Both the position numbers and the translations under genes were made by a program. Below are positions 36,301 through 48,291 of a stretch of 64,000 nt of DNA, in pieces. How positions within the stretch are numbered: the stretch's first letter is position 1; every line of letters starts with the position of its first letter. The notes under the pieces were generated by a model. It was not told where the DNA came from. It saw nothing but the letters and a program-made list of their open reading frames with translations, and ran no database searches. Source of the stretch: Nematostella vectensis (taxonomy: Eukaryota; Cnidaria; Anthozoa; Actiniaria; Edwardsiidae); the NCBI RefSeq assembly GCF_932526225.1, contig NC_064043.1, forward strand, positions 13,390,085 through 13,454,084. Direction: 5' to 3'.

Positions 36301-39096
36301 AGCGTGTACAACCCTTTTAATAAGGACAGCGTGTACAACCCTTTTAATAAGGACATCGTGTACAACCCTTTTAATATAAACAGTGTGTACAACCCTTTTA
36401 ATAAGGACAACGTGTACAACCCTTTTAATATAAACAGTGTGTACAACCCTTTTAATAAGGACATCGTGTACAACCCTTTTAATATAAACAACGTGTACAA
36501 CCCTGTTAATAAGAACAGCGTGTACAACCCTTTTAATATAAACAGCGTGTACAACCCTTTTAATAAGGACAGCGTGTACAACCCTGTTAATATAAACAGT
36601 GTGTACAACCCTTTTAATAAGGACAACGTGTACAACCCTGTTAATAAGGGCAGCGTGTACAACCCTTTTAATAAGGACAACGTGTACAACCCTTTTAATA
36701 TAAACAACGTGTACAACCCTGTTAATAAGAACAGCGTGTACAACCCTTTTAATAAGGACAGCGTGTACAACCCTTTTAATAAGGACATCGTGTACAACCC
36801 TTTTAATATAAACAGTGTGTACAACCCTTTTAATAAGGACAACGTGTACAACCCTTTTAATATAAACAGTGTGTACAACCCTTTTAATAAGGACATCGTG
36901 TACAACCCTTTTAATAAGGACAGCGTGTACAACCCTTTTAATAAGGACAGCGTGTACAACCCTTTTAATAAGGACAGCGTGTACAACCCTGTTAATAAGG
37001 ACAGCGTGTACAACCCTGTTAATATAAACAGCGTGTACAACCCTTTTAATAAGGACAGCGTGTACAACCCTTTTAATAAGGACATCGTGTACAACCCTTT
37101 TAATAAGGACAGCGTGTACAACCCTTTTAATAAGGACAGCGTGTACAACCCTTTTAATAAGGACAGCGTGTACAACCCTGTTAATAAGAACAGCGTGTAC
37201 AACCCTTTTAATAAGGACAGCGTGTACAACCCTTTTAATATAAACAGTGTGTACAACCCTTTTAATAAGGACAGCGTGTACAACCCTGTTAATAAGAACA
37301 GCGTGTACAACCCTTTTAATAAGGACAGCGTGTACAACCCTGTTAATAAGGACAGCGTGTACAACCCTGTTAATAAGGACATCGTGTACAACCCTTTTAA
37401 TAAGGACAGCGTGTACAACCCTGTCAATAAGGACATCGTGTACAACCCTGTTAATAAGGACAACGTTTACAACCCTGTTAGTATAAACAGCGTGTACAAC
37501 CCTTTTAATAAGGACATCGTGTACAACCCTGTCAATAAGGACAGCGTGTACAACCCTGTTAATATAAACAGCGTGTACAACCCTTTTAATAAGGACAGCG
37601 TGTACAACCCTGTTAATAAGGACAACGTTTACAACCCTGTTAGTATAAACAGCGTGTACAACCCTTTTAATAAGGACATCGTGTACGACCCTTTTAATAA
37701 GGACATCGTGTACAACCCTGTTAATAAGGACAGCGTGTACAACCCTGTTAATATAAACAGCGTGTACAACCCTTTTAATAAGGACATCGTGTACGACCCT
37801 TTTAATAAGGACATCGTGTACAACCCTGTTAATAAGAACATCGTGTACAACCCTTTTAATATAAACAGCGTGTACAACCCTTTTAATAAGGACATCGTGT
37901 ACAACCCTGTTAATAAGGACAACGTTTACAACCCTGTTAGTATAAACAGCGTGTACAACCCTTTTAATAAGGACATCGTGTACAACCCTGTTAATAAGGA
38001 CAGCGTGTAAAACCCTGTTAATATAAACAGCGTGTACAACCCTTTTAATAAGGACAGCGTGTACAACCCTGTTAATAAGGACAACGTTTACAACCCTGTT
38101 AGTATAAACAGCGTGTACAACCCTTTTAATAAGGACATCGTGTACGACCCTTTTAATAAGGACATCGTGTACAACCCTGTTAATAAGGACAGCGTGTACA
38201 ACCCTGTTAATAAGGACAACGTTTACAACCCTGTTAGTATAAACAGCGTGTACAACCCTTTTAATAAGGACATCGTGTACAACCCTGTTAATAAGGACAG
38301 CGTGTACAACCCTGTTAATAAGGACAGCGTGTACAACCCTTTTAATAAGAACATCGTGTACAACCCTTTTAATAAGGACAGCGTGTACAACCCTGTTAAT
38401 AAGGACAGCGTGTACAACCCTGTAAATATAAACAGCGTGTACAACCCTGTTAATAAGGACAGCGTGTACAACCCTGTTAATATAAACAGCGTGTACAACC
38501 CTTTTAATAAGGACATCGTGTACAACCCTTTTAATAAGGACATCGTGTACAACCCTTTTAATATAAACAGCGTGTACAACCCTATTGATAAGGACAACGT
38601 TTACAACTCTGTTTATAAAGAAACTTTTTACAACCCTATTAATAAGGACAATTTTTACAATCCTTTAAATAAGGACACATTTTACAGCCATGTTAAAAAA
38701 GACACTTTTTACAACCCTGTTAATAAGGGCATCGTCTTCTACCCATAACACGTTTGCTTTATGTAGATACAACTTAGCTTGGACTTTTCTAAAATGTCTT
38801 TTTTTATGGAATGGAAAGGAGCAAATCCGTAGGAGTCAGAATGACATTTTGAATTTTAAGGTTTTAATAATGGCTTTTTGCTATTATGTTCCAGTTAATT
38901 TCACGTTTACTAATTTTGCGACAGATTAATAACCTTTATTATTTCCTTAGAACTTTATGACGGCTCGGACGGGAATAAACCAGTGCCCACATCTACCGTG
39001 TATTACAGTAAACCAAAAAAGATGGGTCCACAGAGACCTACGCAGAACTTCTACGTACCCCCGCGACAACACAAATATAAAGAACAGAATAACTAG
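24211..39096 (+). CDS. TDRD3: Tudor domain-containing protein 3 orthologue, complete (13 exons, 978 aa)
   Basis: Scaffold for topoisomerase 3-beta on mRNA and chromatin. Coding exons: 24211-24239, 24504-24594, 26810-26875, 27104-27264, 28865-29006, 29403-29517, 30978-31514, 32122-32235, 32895-33883, 34452-34502, 34683-34811, 35256-35622, 38951-39096; every junction is GT-AG and in phase. Residues 1-165 form the RMI1-like OB fold that binds TOP3B ([54 protein letters not shown]). Exon 30978-31514 encodes an Asn/Arg/Asp-rich tract ending in RGG boxes. [11 protein letters not shown] matches the conserved LFDFLESK motif of vertebrate TDRD3. Exon 32895-33883 is Gln/Pro/Ser-rich and disordered. The Tudor domain spans residues 749-808 ([20 protein letters not shown] ...). 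The C-terminus [17 protein letters not shown] matches the exon-junction-complex-binding motif. No UBA domain was found, unlike human TDRD3. Confidence 0.95.
27266..28660. repeat. TCA/ATC microsatellite, 1.4 kb, in TDRD3 intron 4
   Basis: Starts at the exon 4 splice donor (27265) and is followed by about 200 bp before the next acceptor at 28864. The first 200 bp are almost pure TCA. The rest is an imperfect higher-order pattern with AGCATCATAGCCATCATAAT recurring many times. Long Met/Ile-rich open frames on both strands are artefacts of the triplet repeat. Confidence 0.97.
29030..29160. repeat. Tandem duplication of about 62 bp in TDRD3 intron 5
   Basis: Two nearly identical copies of AAAATATTTTTTGCTAGTTG through TTTATCTTATACA lie head to tail, just downstream of the donor at 29007. 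Confidence 0.9.
32289..32710. mobile_element. Truncated, inverted copy of the piggyBac-type element
   Basis: Starts TTAACCTATTCAATCCTGAG, a decayed version of the terminus at 9225-9200 read backwards. It stays collinear with the reverse complement of 8835-9221 (GTTTCCAACAATGCACTGCG, GCACTGCTACAGCCTGTTG). The other end is missing. It lies in the TDRD3 intron between exons 32122-32235 and 32895-33883. Confidence 0.75.
35633..38745. repeat. 27-bp minisatellite, about 115 units, in the last TDRD3 intron
   Basis: Units read GTGTACAACCCTGTTAATAA plus GGACAGC, with a few variable positions (GTTAAT or TTTAAT; AAGGAC, ATAAAC or AAGAAC; AGC, AAC or ATC). The array starts about 10 bp after the donor at 35623 and ends about 205 bp before the acceptor at 38950. 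A 432-bp block (16 units) near 36301 is repeated in the same variant order near 36733, showing higher-order duplication. The period is a multiple of three, which gives a 798-codon open frame with no coding support. The last units (38590-38740) are more diverged. Confidence 0.97.
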
Positions 39097-40346
39097 TTTA
39101 CTAGAAAGCCAACCATACCTAAGGTGAGACGTGGGCCCTATATAGATATGACCGAGAGGCATAAACTACCACTGATGTCGATATCACTGACACAGGATAG
39201 TATATGCATAGAGTATGAGCGACCAACCCACGTGGGTATGACCAAAATATTTTCTGACGGGGCTACGATTCACCTTTTATTTGGCTAGGACCCTGCAAAT
39301 GAGCTGTAAAATTTATCTTTAGCTTGACGAGAAACGCTTAAGCAGATCAAGTGCAAAATAATTCCTCGCTTACAGCACACTTATAAGTCTTTTCATTTTA
39401 TTGTGCTACTTTGATATGATTTAAGTGAAGAAAGCGCAAGTTAGAAATAAGTTCCTTGAAATGAAAAATTAAGTCAATTCTACCGCTAAATGACCTTATT
39501 CCTATATCATGTATGTATAGGAATGTCTCATTACTTTCTTGACACAAACTAACAATTATTTATTTGTTCTTTTTTATATTTTTTACAATTTAATGATGTT
39601 CATGCGTATACGATTTCTTAGACGATCTAACATACGCTCAACTAATTTAACCAAAAAAAAAAGAAGATAATTATCTATTTTATTTATTTCACTTGGTAGT
39701 GTAGTGTAAAGCTTGCCCGCTGGCATTGCAGACAACAAGCGACTAAGAAATCACTTGACATTTTGAGTGGCCAATTTCTCGCAGAAATAAACACCGAAGT
39801 GACTCCGGCCGTCACACCAGAGAGCGAGGAAAACAATGATAAAGTCGGTGCGCGCGATTTTGCCACCCAAAAAGTCACGTGGTTTCTCCTTTTGTTTTGA
39901 ACAGAAAGCCTCGTTTAACCTGACAAAACACGCCTAGATCAATTTCCCTTTTAATTTACTGTCGAATCCGTTGTATCGCGACCCGCGTTTTCAAAACATG
40001 ATTTGTTTTGGTCTTCTGCTCCGTCAGTAAAACCACTCTGAGCCGATCAGAGTTTTGCTTTGTGCACTTCCTTGGCTATCCTCTGGACGAAAACCAGACA
40101 GTGTAGCGACAGAAAGCCATGCAACTGCACTAGGCGAGAGATGGCAAGAATCTGATTGGTTTAGAATAATTTGACTGGCGGAACAGAAAATCCTAAAAGA
40201 CAAAAACTAATCGATGATTTGAAAATGCGGCGTCGCGATACAGCGAATTTGACAGTAAAGCCCTTATGCTTTCGTCTTAGTTCCAGCCTGCATGTGCCAC
40301 CTTGGTTGCCTTTACTTGTGATTGGTCGCCTTTGTCCACGTGACTA
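39097..40346. other. Intergenic region after TDRD3
   Basis: Contains MITE copy 2 and otherwise A/T-rich sequence with no recognisable gene. No canonical poly(A) signal is obvious in the first 200 bp after the TDRD3 stop. Confidence 0.6.
39959..40255. mobile_element. MITE copy 2 (297 bp)
   Basis: Same termini as copy 1 at 19286 (CTGTCGAATCCGTTGTATCG ... CGAATTTGACAG), same orientation, with a few substitutions and small indels. Flanks read TTA on the left and TAA on the right, so TTA/TAA may be part of the target site or terminus. It ends about 90 bp before the left edge of the segmental duplication. Confidence 0.85.
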
Positions 40347-41417
40347 GCAATACTTCACGTGACAACTTCGTCACGTCACCTGATATTTGTGACCTTGTGA
40401 GAGTTTTCGTGCCGTGATTGGATGAGAATATATTCCATTGACTTAGACAACCAAAAGGCTTCGACAATTCCCGGGTGGCAACAGCAAGTGATATAAAAAC
40501 AGAAAATTTGAAAACCGTACATTTTTTTCTATGCAATTTTTTTCAGGAGACGGTCTTGAAGATTGAGCTCCATACAATTGGGATACAAAAAAGCCTAACT
40601 TTAAAGAAGGCCGCTCATCGAGTTTGAAATCTTCCGACCAAATGTTATAAACATATGAAATATTGGCATTTAACTAATCAAAATTCGTCGTTCAGTTTTT
40701 GTTAATTTGTTATGGATTTGTTTCGTAAAAAATCTATTTCTTTCAACCTAGGTAAGCCGTTTTGAGTTTTTTTTCTTCGCATTTTTTTAACTTCGCGCTC
40801 CGCCCCACGCCGATCATTTTAAAACATATATTTGCATATATCGTATGTGCACTAGCCTGATAGCCGGCTCTCCTGTGTGTTTTCGTTGTTCAGGATCCCT
40901 GTGGCGCAAAAAATAAAAGTCCAGTTTGATTTACCTTTCTTCCGTTGTATATTTATAATTGAATTGTATCTAATTGTATCGCGAAGTGCTGTTAGCGCAT
41001 CAGGTGTATTAAGCCTGGTATCGTTATATGTTTGACACGCCCTAGTCAGCTTGTTGTTATGTTCGCTAGCATCAGACGCTAAAATATGTTTAGTAGTGTA
41101 TCTAGATTTTTATCCACTGGCTAAGGGTCGCTGTCGAACAAATGTTTAGAATAGTTAAAATTACACCAAAAATATATGGTAGAATTATTTACTAAGATAT
41201 GTCAGTTTGAATTTCATATTAAAATCTCACTGTTACGCGCAACAAAGAAAACTATTAAAATATTAACACCTAGATGTCTTCTTCTTCTTGTCCTTTAACC
41301 TTGGCTTATAATTTAATTAGATGCGCTAAGAGGGGAGGGGTGGGCCGAGGGAAAGAGGGTTTGGAGGAGCTACATCACATTGTTTTGGCAACAAACTGCC
41401 TTTTAATATAAGTAGTA

Positions 41418-41540
41418 ACAATGATCATCATCATGATCATTATCGTAATCATCATTATCGTAATCACCATTATCGTAATCATCATCATAATCATCATCAT
41501 CATAATCATCATCATCATCATCATAATAATCATAATAATT
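41418..41540. repeat. TCA/ATC microsatellite in the duplicated flank
   Basis: Imperfect ATCATC/ATCATT/ATCGTA repeats. The matching stretch in the right copy is at about 60678-60745 and is shorter. Confidence 0.9.
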
Positions 41541-41689
41541 AACACCGAATATCTAAAGATTAAATACAAGTAAGTGGCGCTCATGGAACAAGCGAATAAA
41601 AGTAATTAAATTGCTCTTTATCGCTATTAAATAAATATTGCAATTAAATAATTAACTAGTAAGACGGCATGGTTGGACGGCATGGTTTG

Positions 41690-44600
41690 TGGCCCTGGAT
41701 TGCCATTGTTCATGGTTGCATTTATTGATTGGTGGCCCTGGATTGGTATTGTTCATGGTTGCATTTATTGATTGGTGGCCCTGGATTGGTATTGTTCATG
41801 GTTGCATTTATTGATTGGTGACCCTGGATTGCCATTGTTAATGGTTGCATCTATTGATTGGTAGCCCTGGATTGCCATTGTTCATGGTTGTATCTAATGA
41901 TTGGCGGCCCTGGATTGCCATTGTTCATGGAGGTATCTATTTGTTGGCGGCCCTGGATTGCTATTGTTCATGGTTGCGTTTATTGATTGGCGGCCCTGGA
42001 TTGCTATTGTTCATGGCTGCATCTATTTGTTAACGGCCCTGAATTGCCATAGTTCATGGTTGCATTTATTGATTGGCGGCCCTGGATTGCTATTGTTCAT
42101 GGTTGCATCTATTAATTGATGGCCCTGGATTACCATTGTTCATGGTTGCGTCTATTTGTTGACGGCCCTGGATTGCCATTGTTCATGGTTGCATCTATTT
42201 GTTGGTGGCCCTGGATTGCCATTGTTCATGGCTGCATCTATTTGTTGGCGGCCCTGGATTGCCATTGTTCATGGCTGCTTCTATTTGTTGACGGCCCTGG
42301 ATTGCCATTGTTCATGGTTGCATCTATTGGTTGGTGGCCCTGGATTGCCATTGTTCATGGTTGCATCTATTTGTTGATGGCCCTGGATTGCCATTGTTCA
42401 TTGTTGCATCTATTGATTGGCGGCCCTGGATTGCCATTGTTCATGGTTGCATTTATTGATTGGTGGCCCTGGATTGGTATTGTTCATGGTTGCATTTATT
42501 GATTGGTGGCCCTGGATTGGTATTGTTCATGGTTGCATTTATTGATTGGTGACCCTGGATTGCCATTGTTAATGGTTGCATCTATTGATTGGTAGCCCTG
42601 GATTGCCATTGTTCATGGTTGTATCTATTGATTGGCGGCCCTGGATTGCTATTGTTCATGGTTGCGTTTATTGATTGGCGGCCCTGGATTGCTATTGTTC
42701 ATGGTTGCATCTATTGATTAATGGCCCTGGATTGCCATTGTTCATGGTTGCATCTATTGATTAATGGCCCTGGATTGCCATTGTTCATTGTTGTATCTAT
42801 TTGCTGGTGGCCCTGGATTGCCATTGTTCATGGATGTATCTATTTGCTGGTGGCCCTGGATTGCCATTGTTCATGGATGTATCTATTTGTTGGTGGCCCT
42901 GGATTGCCATTGTTCATGGATGTATCTATTTGCTGGTGGCCCTGGATTGCCATTGTTCATGGATGTATCTATTTGTTGGTGGCCCTGGATTGCCATTGTT
43001 CATGGTTGTATCTATTTGTTGGTGGCCCTGGATTGCCATTGTTCATGGTTGTATCTATTTGTTGGTGGCCCTGGATTGCCATTGTTCATGGTTGCATCTA
43101 ATTGTTGGTGGCCCTGGATTGCTATTGTTCATGGATGTATCTATTTGTTGGTGGCCCTGGATTGCCATTGTTCATGGATGTATCTATTTGTTTGTGGCCC
43201 TGGATTGCCATTGTTCATGGTTGCATCTATTGATTGGTGGCCCTGGATTGCCATTGTTCATGGTTGCATCTAATTGTTGGTGGCCCTGGATTGCTATTGT
43301 TCATGGATGTATCTATTTGTTGGTGGCCCTAGATTGCCATTGTTCATGGATGTATCTATTGATTGGTGGCCCTGGATTGCCATTGTTCATGGATGTATCT
43401 ATTTGTTGGTGGCCGTGGATTGCCTTTGTTCATGGTTGCATCTGTTGATTGATGGCCCTGGATTGCCATTGTTCATGATTGCATCTAATTGTTGGTTGCC
43501 CTGGATTGCTATTGTTCATGGTTGCATCTATTGGTTGGTGGCCCTGGATTGCCATTGTTCATGATGTATCTATTTGCTGGTGGCCCTGGATTGCCATTGT
43601 TCATGGATGTATCTATTGGTTGGTTTTCCTGGATTGCCATTGTTCATGGTTGTATCTATTTGTTGGTGGCCCTGGATTGCGATTGTTCATGAATGTATCT
43701 ATTGGTTGATGGCCCTGGATTGCCATTGTTCATGGTTGCATCTATTTGTTGGTGGCCCTAGATTGCCATTGTTCATGGTTGCATCTATTTGTTGGCGGCC
43801 CTGGATTGCCATTGTTCATGGTTGCATCTATTGATTAATGGCCCTGGATTGCCATTGTTCATTGTTGTATCTATTTGCTGGTGGCCCTGGATTGCCATTG
43901 TTCATGGATGTATCTATTTGCTGGTGGCCCTGGATTGCCATTGTTCATGGATGTATCTATTTGTTGGTGGCCCTGGATTGCCATTGTTCATGGATGTATC
44001 TATTTGCTGGTGGCCCTGGATTGCCATTGTTCATGGATGTATCTATTTGTTGGTGGCCCTGGATTGCCATTGTTCATGGATGTATCTATTTGTTGGTGGC
44101 CCTGGATTGCCATTGTTCATGGTTGTATCTATTTGTTGGTGGCCCTGGATTGCGATTGTTCATGAATGTATCTATTGGTTGATGGCCCTGGATTGCCATT
44201 GTTCATGGTTGCATCTATTTGTTGGTGGCCCTAGATTGCCATTGTTCATGGTTGCATCTATTTGTTGGCGGCCCTGGATTGCCATTGTTCATGGTTGCAT
44301 CTATTGATTAATGGCCCTGGATTGCCATTGTTCATTGTTGTATCTATTTGCTGGTGGCCCTGGATTGCCATTGTTCATGGATGTATCTATTTGTTGGTGG
44401 CCCTGGATTGCCATTGCTCATGGATGTATCTATTTGTTGGTGGCCCTGGATTGCCATTGTTCATTGATGTATATATTGGTTGGTTGCCCTGGATTGCCAT
44501 TGTTCATTGATGTATATATTGGTTGGTGGCCCTGGATTGCCATTGTTCATCGATGTATCTATTTGTTGGTGGCCCTGGATTGCCATTGTTCATGGATGTA

Positions 44601-45660
44601 TCTATTTGTTGGTGGCCCTGGATTGCCATTGCTCATGGATGTATCTATTTGTTGGTGGCCCTGGATTGCCATTGTTCATTGATGTATATATTGGTTGGTT
44701 GCCCTGGATTGCCATTGTTCATTGATGTATATATTGGTTGGTGGCCCTGGATTGCCATTGTTCATGGATGTATCTATTTGTTGGTGGCCCAGGATTGCCA
44801 TTGTTCATGGATGTATCTATTTGTTGGTGGCCCTGGATTGCCATTGTTCATTGATGTATATATTGGTTGGTGGCCCTGGATTGCCTTTGTTCATCGATGT
44901 ATCTATTTGTTGGTGGCCCTGGATTGCCATTGTTCATGGATGTATCTATTGGTTGGTGGCCCTGGATTGCCTTTGTTCATGGATGTATCTATTTGTTGGT
45001 GGCCCTGGATTGCCTTTGTTCATGGATGTATCTATTGGTTGGTGGCCCTGGATTGCCATTGTTTATGGTTGTATCTATTGGTTGGTGGCCCTGGATTGCC
45101 ATTGTTCATAGTTGCATGTGTTTGCTTGTGGCCCTGGATTGCCACTGTTCATGGATGTATCTATTTGTTTGTGGCCCTGGATTGCCATTGTTCATGGTTG
45201 CATCTATTGATTGGTGGCCCTGGATTGCCATTGTTCATGGATGTATCTATTTGTTGGTGGCCCTGGATTGCCATTGTTCATTGATGTATCTATTTGTTGG
45301 TGGCCCAGGATTGCCATTGTTCATGGATGTATCTATTTGTTGGTGGCCCTGGATTGCCATTGTTCATGGATGTATCTATTTGTTGGTGGCCCTGGATTGC
45401 CATTGTTCATGGATGTATCTATTTGTTGGTGGCCCTGGATTGCCATTGTTCATTGATGTATCTATTTGTTGGTGGCCCTGGATTGCCATTGTTCATGGTT
45501 GCATCTATTTGTTGGTGGCCCTGGATTGCCATTGTTCATGGTTGCATCTATTTGTTGGTGGCCCTGGATTGCCATTGTTCATGGATGTATCTACTTGTTG
45601 GTGGCCCTGGATTGCCATTGTTCATGGTTGCATGTGTTTGCTTGTGGCCTTGGATGTATT
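41690..45660. repeat. 43-bp minisatellite, left copy (about 92 units)
   Basis: The unit contains GGTGGCCCTGGATTGCCATT followed by GTTCATGGATGTATCTATTTGTT. Variants fall in the last third (GGTTGCATCTATTGATT, GATGTATATATTGGTT). Blocks of several units recur in the same order (for example 42764-43101 resembling 43838-44182), a sign of higher-order duplication. The array overlaps the 3' end of the minus-strand GPCR gene. Confidence 0.97.
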
Positions 45661-48291
45661 AGAAGATCCACAAGAAATTGGTTGAACGCGATTGGTTAGA
45701 TGCAACTGCTGTCGAAGCGCGTTTCGGAATTTTTCGTTCCTGAAGGCGAACAGCACTGGGTTCAAACACGCATTTACTGCAAAACAAATATACGAAAATG
45801 TTTTCCAAAATATATCCTTTTCGACGTCCGTCATCAGTTTCCCAAGGTCTGACAAGTTGACAAGTAGCAGGAGAACAATTGGTAGAAAGAAAAAAGCCAT
45901 GTTACTAAAAACTATCAAGGCGATCCTACGGGCGACTTTACCCTCGCGCTGTATTCCCATGGCCTGGCTAGACTTAGTGACATACAAATACATGTGCACA
46001 TATAAAGGGAAAGTTAGGAAGTAAAGTATGAACGCCAAACCACCAGGGATCATCATATACTCGATAACCTCGCTTGTTGGCTCCGATACAGGCGTACAGT
46101 GTGAGTCGGGGACATAGATGCCTTTCAGTACGGTGAAGGGGAGGATCGCAAAGACGAAGGACAAAAAGAAGATAACAGCAATAAACCCGTGTGCGATTGG
46201 GGTGAACAAGCGAATATCCGGTTGAAGGCAGAACACAACTGCGAGATATCTCTCTATGGTCACTATGAATGAGCTGAATGCACTTATTCCTTGGCCAAAT
46301 ATGGACACGAACCCGACAAAATAACAGAAGTGTGAGCGCTGAAGGCGAGTCATATGTTCGTATGAGACACTCCGCCTAGTCGAGGTGATTAACAAGAGAT
46401 ATACCCCCATCAATAGATCCCCTACCGCAACAACACCCACAAGAAGCTGTGCTGTGTTTTGACGAACAGTTTTGCTTCTGAATGTCACCATGACAACAAC
46501 GAGATTAAGGATGAGTGCGATTGATGCAAAGGCAAATATGGGGCTTGAGATGTTATTCATTGTGCTCCAACAGCTGTTAAGTGGTCCAACACTCGCGTAG
46601 CCTTTAAAAAATGGAATATCTGCGTGGCCTTGGAAGCACCGTTTGTCTAAGTTCACGCATTTCAACTTAAAACCTATATTTTCAAATAGAACGAAGCTTT
46701 TGTCTTTGAACTCCAAAATGTTTCCGTAACAGCTGGTATTGAATTTAACCGGGTGTTCGACAGCGGTGTCTAGCTCACGCTTGACAGCCTTTGGCAAAAA
46801 TGTATCTATGTTTCTTAGATTTTTAACTAGATAGCATCGAAGGCACTTGTCATCCAGCGGTGTTCCGCGGATAAGATTGAGCATGCGCAGTGTTGATATC
46901 TGGGATACATTTGGCCAATGTGGGTTTCCCGTCAAATCGAGGATGGACACATTTGGTAGCTGAGTTATGAAGTTTATTTGGGACAGCTTGATGTCTGGGT
47001 TACGGCTGATGTTTCTGTTGAATAACAAAGAAAAAACAGCTATAAGAAGGAAAATATCTCTACGTGTGATTTCCAATACTGTATTAATTGTAAGCGTTGT
47101 ATAATCTTATATGATCAGTTCTGTGAACTGTTGTTATGCGCTTGTCTTTGTGGAGATACCGTAAAATGATTCACAATTGTCGATTACATTTTTCACAAAT
47201 ACTCACAGATAACGAAGGTTGGGCATTGTTGCCGACGGTATCTTTCGAAGCCCCTTGCTCGAGAAGTCCCTTCAATGAAAAATAGTGTGGTGAATTTAAA
47301 AACTTGATGTTCACTTGAGTGTGATAAAAATTATTTAGAGTTTCTTATCTCACTATAGAAAACCATGAGATAACCATTTCTGTTTCATTTTCTATTCTTC
47401 GTTTTGTAAGAGCTTCTTGCTTTATACTTTTTAAATTCAATTAGGGCCAGGTGTTTTAACACCTTAAAAATCTGTTTACTGACACCCTTGAATAAGAAAC
47501 AAAATATGCATGACTCGTGAGCTGTCTGCGCCTCATACACCTATTAAAAAAAACTTTGTCAATGTTAACAGCAAATGGCAAATTGCAGTCTCATATTTCA
47601 AGTGAATGCGGTATAAAATGGGTCAATCATATTTGGCTCTGGCATCGCTGGGAGTGTTATGTTTGTTAATAAGTAGTACCTATAAGCACCTTTCGGTCTT
47701 TGGAACTGCCATTTGCAGTTTGCAGTGATAACGTCTTTGAGTTAGGTGTATACTAACTTATCTTTTTAGAATAGCAATTGCTAAACACAGCAATTTGACC
47801 TGAAGAACCCCTAAGAGTAATTGAGAACAAACTGCCTTTAAATTAAGTAAACTGCCTTAAAATTAAGTAACTCGACAAGAAGGTCCGCTTTAATGAAGGA
47901 AAATTGAAGTAAGAGAAAAACAGTCCGCTAATGGGTAAACTCTCTAAAACCTGGTTAGGGGTCTTTGAACATACATTATAGAAGACATCTTAAAGTAAGG
48001 AATGATGCGCGCACGCCATGACGCTAATAACCATGGATTCGCCATTGACACCTTTCACACTTACAGACACAGTACTTTTACCAAGTCCACGGCCTTCTCT
48101 TGGAAGATGGACAGGTTTTGGATGCAGCACCCGGTAATCATCTTGACATCTAATTCTTTTGTAGCGGAGCAATCACTTGTTCTATCATCGTTCTCGTATT
48201 TTTGGGACGTGGGTAGTTCACCTTTGCAGGGAAGGTTTGAAGCCATGCAAAACAGAGCAAACCACAAAACTGTCTGCATCCTACTAGCCAT
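45622..48291 (-). CDS. Leucine-rich-repeat GPCR (LGR/relaxin-receptor-like), complete, 560 aa
   Basis: Rhodopsin-class plasma-membrane receptor with an LRR ectodomain; the ligand is unknown. Coding exons in transcript order: 48291-48065, 47269-47207, 47014-45622, all GT-AG with phase 2 junctions. Exon 1 encodes a signal peptide (MASRMQTVLWFALFCMASN) and a Cys cluster. The junction of exons 1 and 2 restores an LRR N-cap (VLCLDFSSKGLRKIPS). About three LRRs follow (MPNLRYLNISRNPD, LPNVSILDLTGNP, LRMLNLIRG), then a short Cys-containing hinge. Seven membrane segments start at about residue 252. Key marks: VGDLLMGVYLLL in TM2 (Asp at about 296), ERY (351-353) in place of DRY, RRIALIVFSNMAFFFLPI in TM6, NPVLFAF (515-521) in place of NPxxY. 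TM2 and TM6 resemble the LGR/RXFP group. An in-frame ATG at 48330 would add 13 residues; 48291 gives a normal signal peptide. Confidence 0.87.

Larger units (their letters stand above)
40347..47373. repeat. Segmental duplication, left copy
   Basis: From ACGTGACAACTTCGTCACGT (40355) onward the sequence is collinear with 59682 onward. It passes through a shared non-coding flank, a small TCA microsatellite, the 43-bp minisatellite and the GPCR exons. The right copy reaches the window end at a point matching 47373 here, so the true end is unknown. The copies differ by scattered substitutions, a 65-70-bp stretch at about 41071-41140 missing on the right, and minisatellite length. Confidence 0.93.

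Noticed and set aside
35614-38010. 798-codon open frame with a nine-residue repeat
   Set aside because: It follows the 27-bp period of an intronic minisatellite. The splice donor at 35623 and acceptor at 38950 join TDRD3 exons in phase, and the true exon frame hits a stop inside the array.
41845-45699. Many overlapping Trp/Cys-rich frames, also at 60875-62370
   Set aside because: The 43-bp unit has no stop in several frames. There is no start context, splice support or unique sequence.
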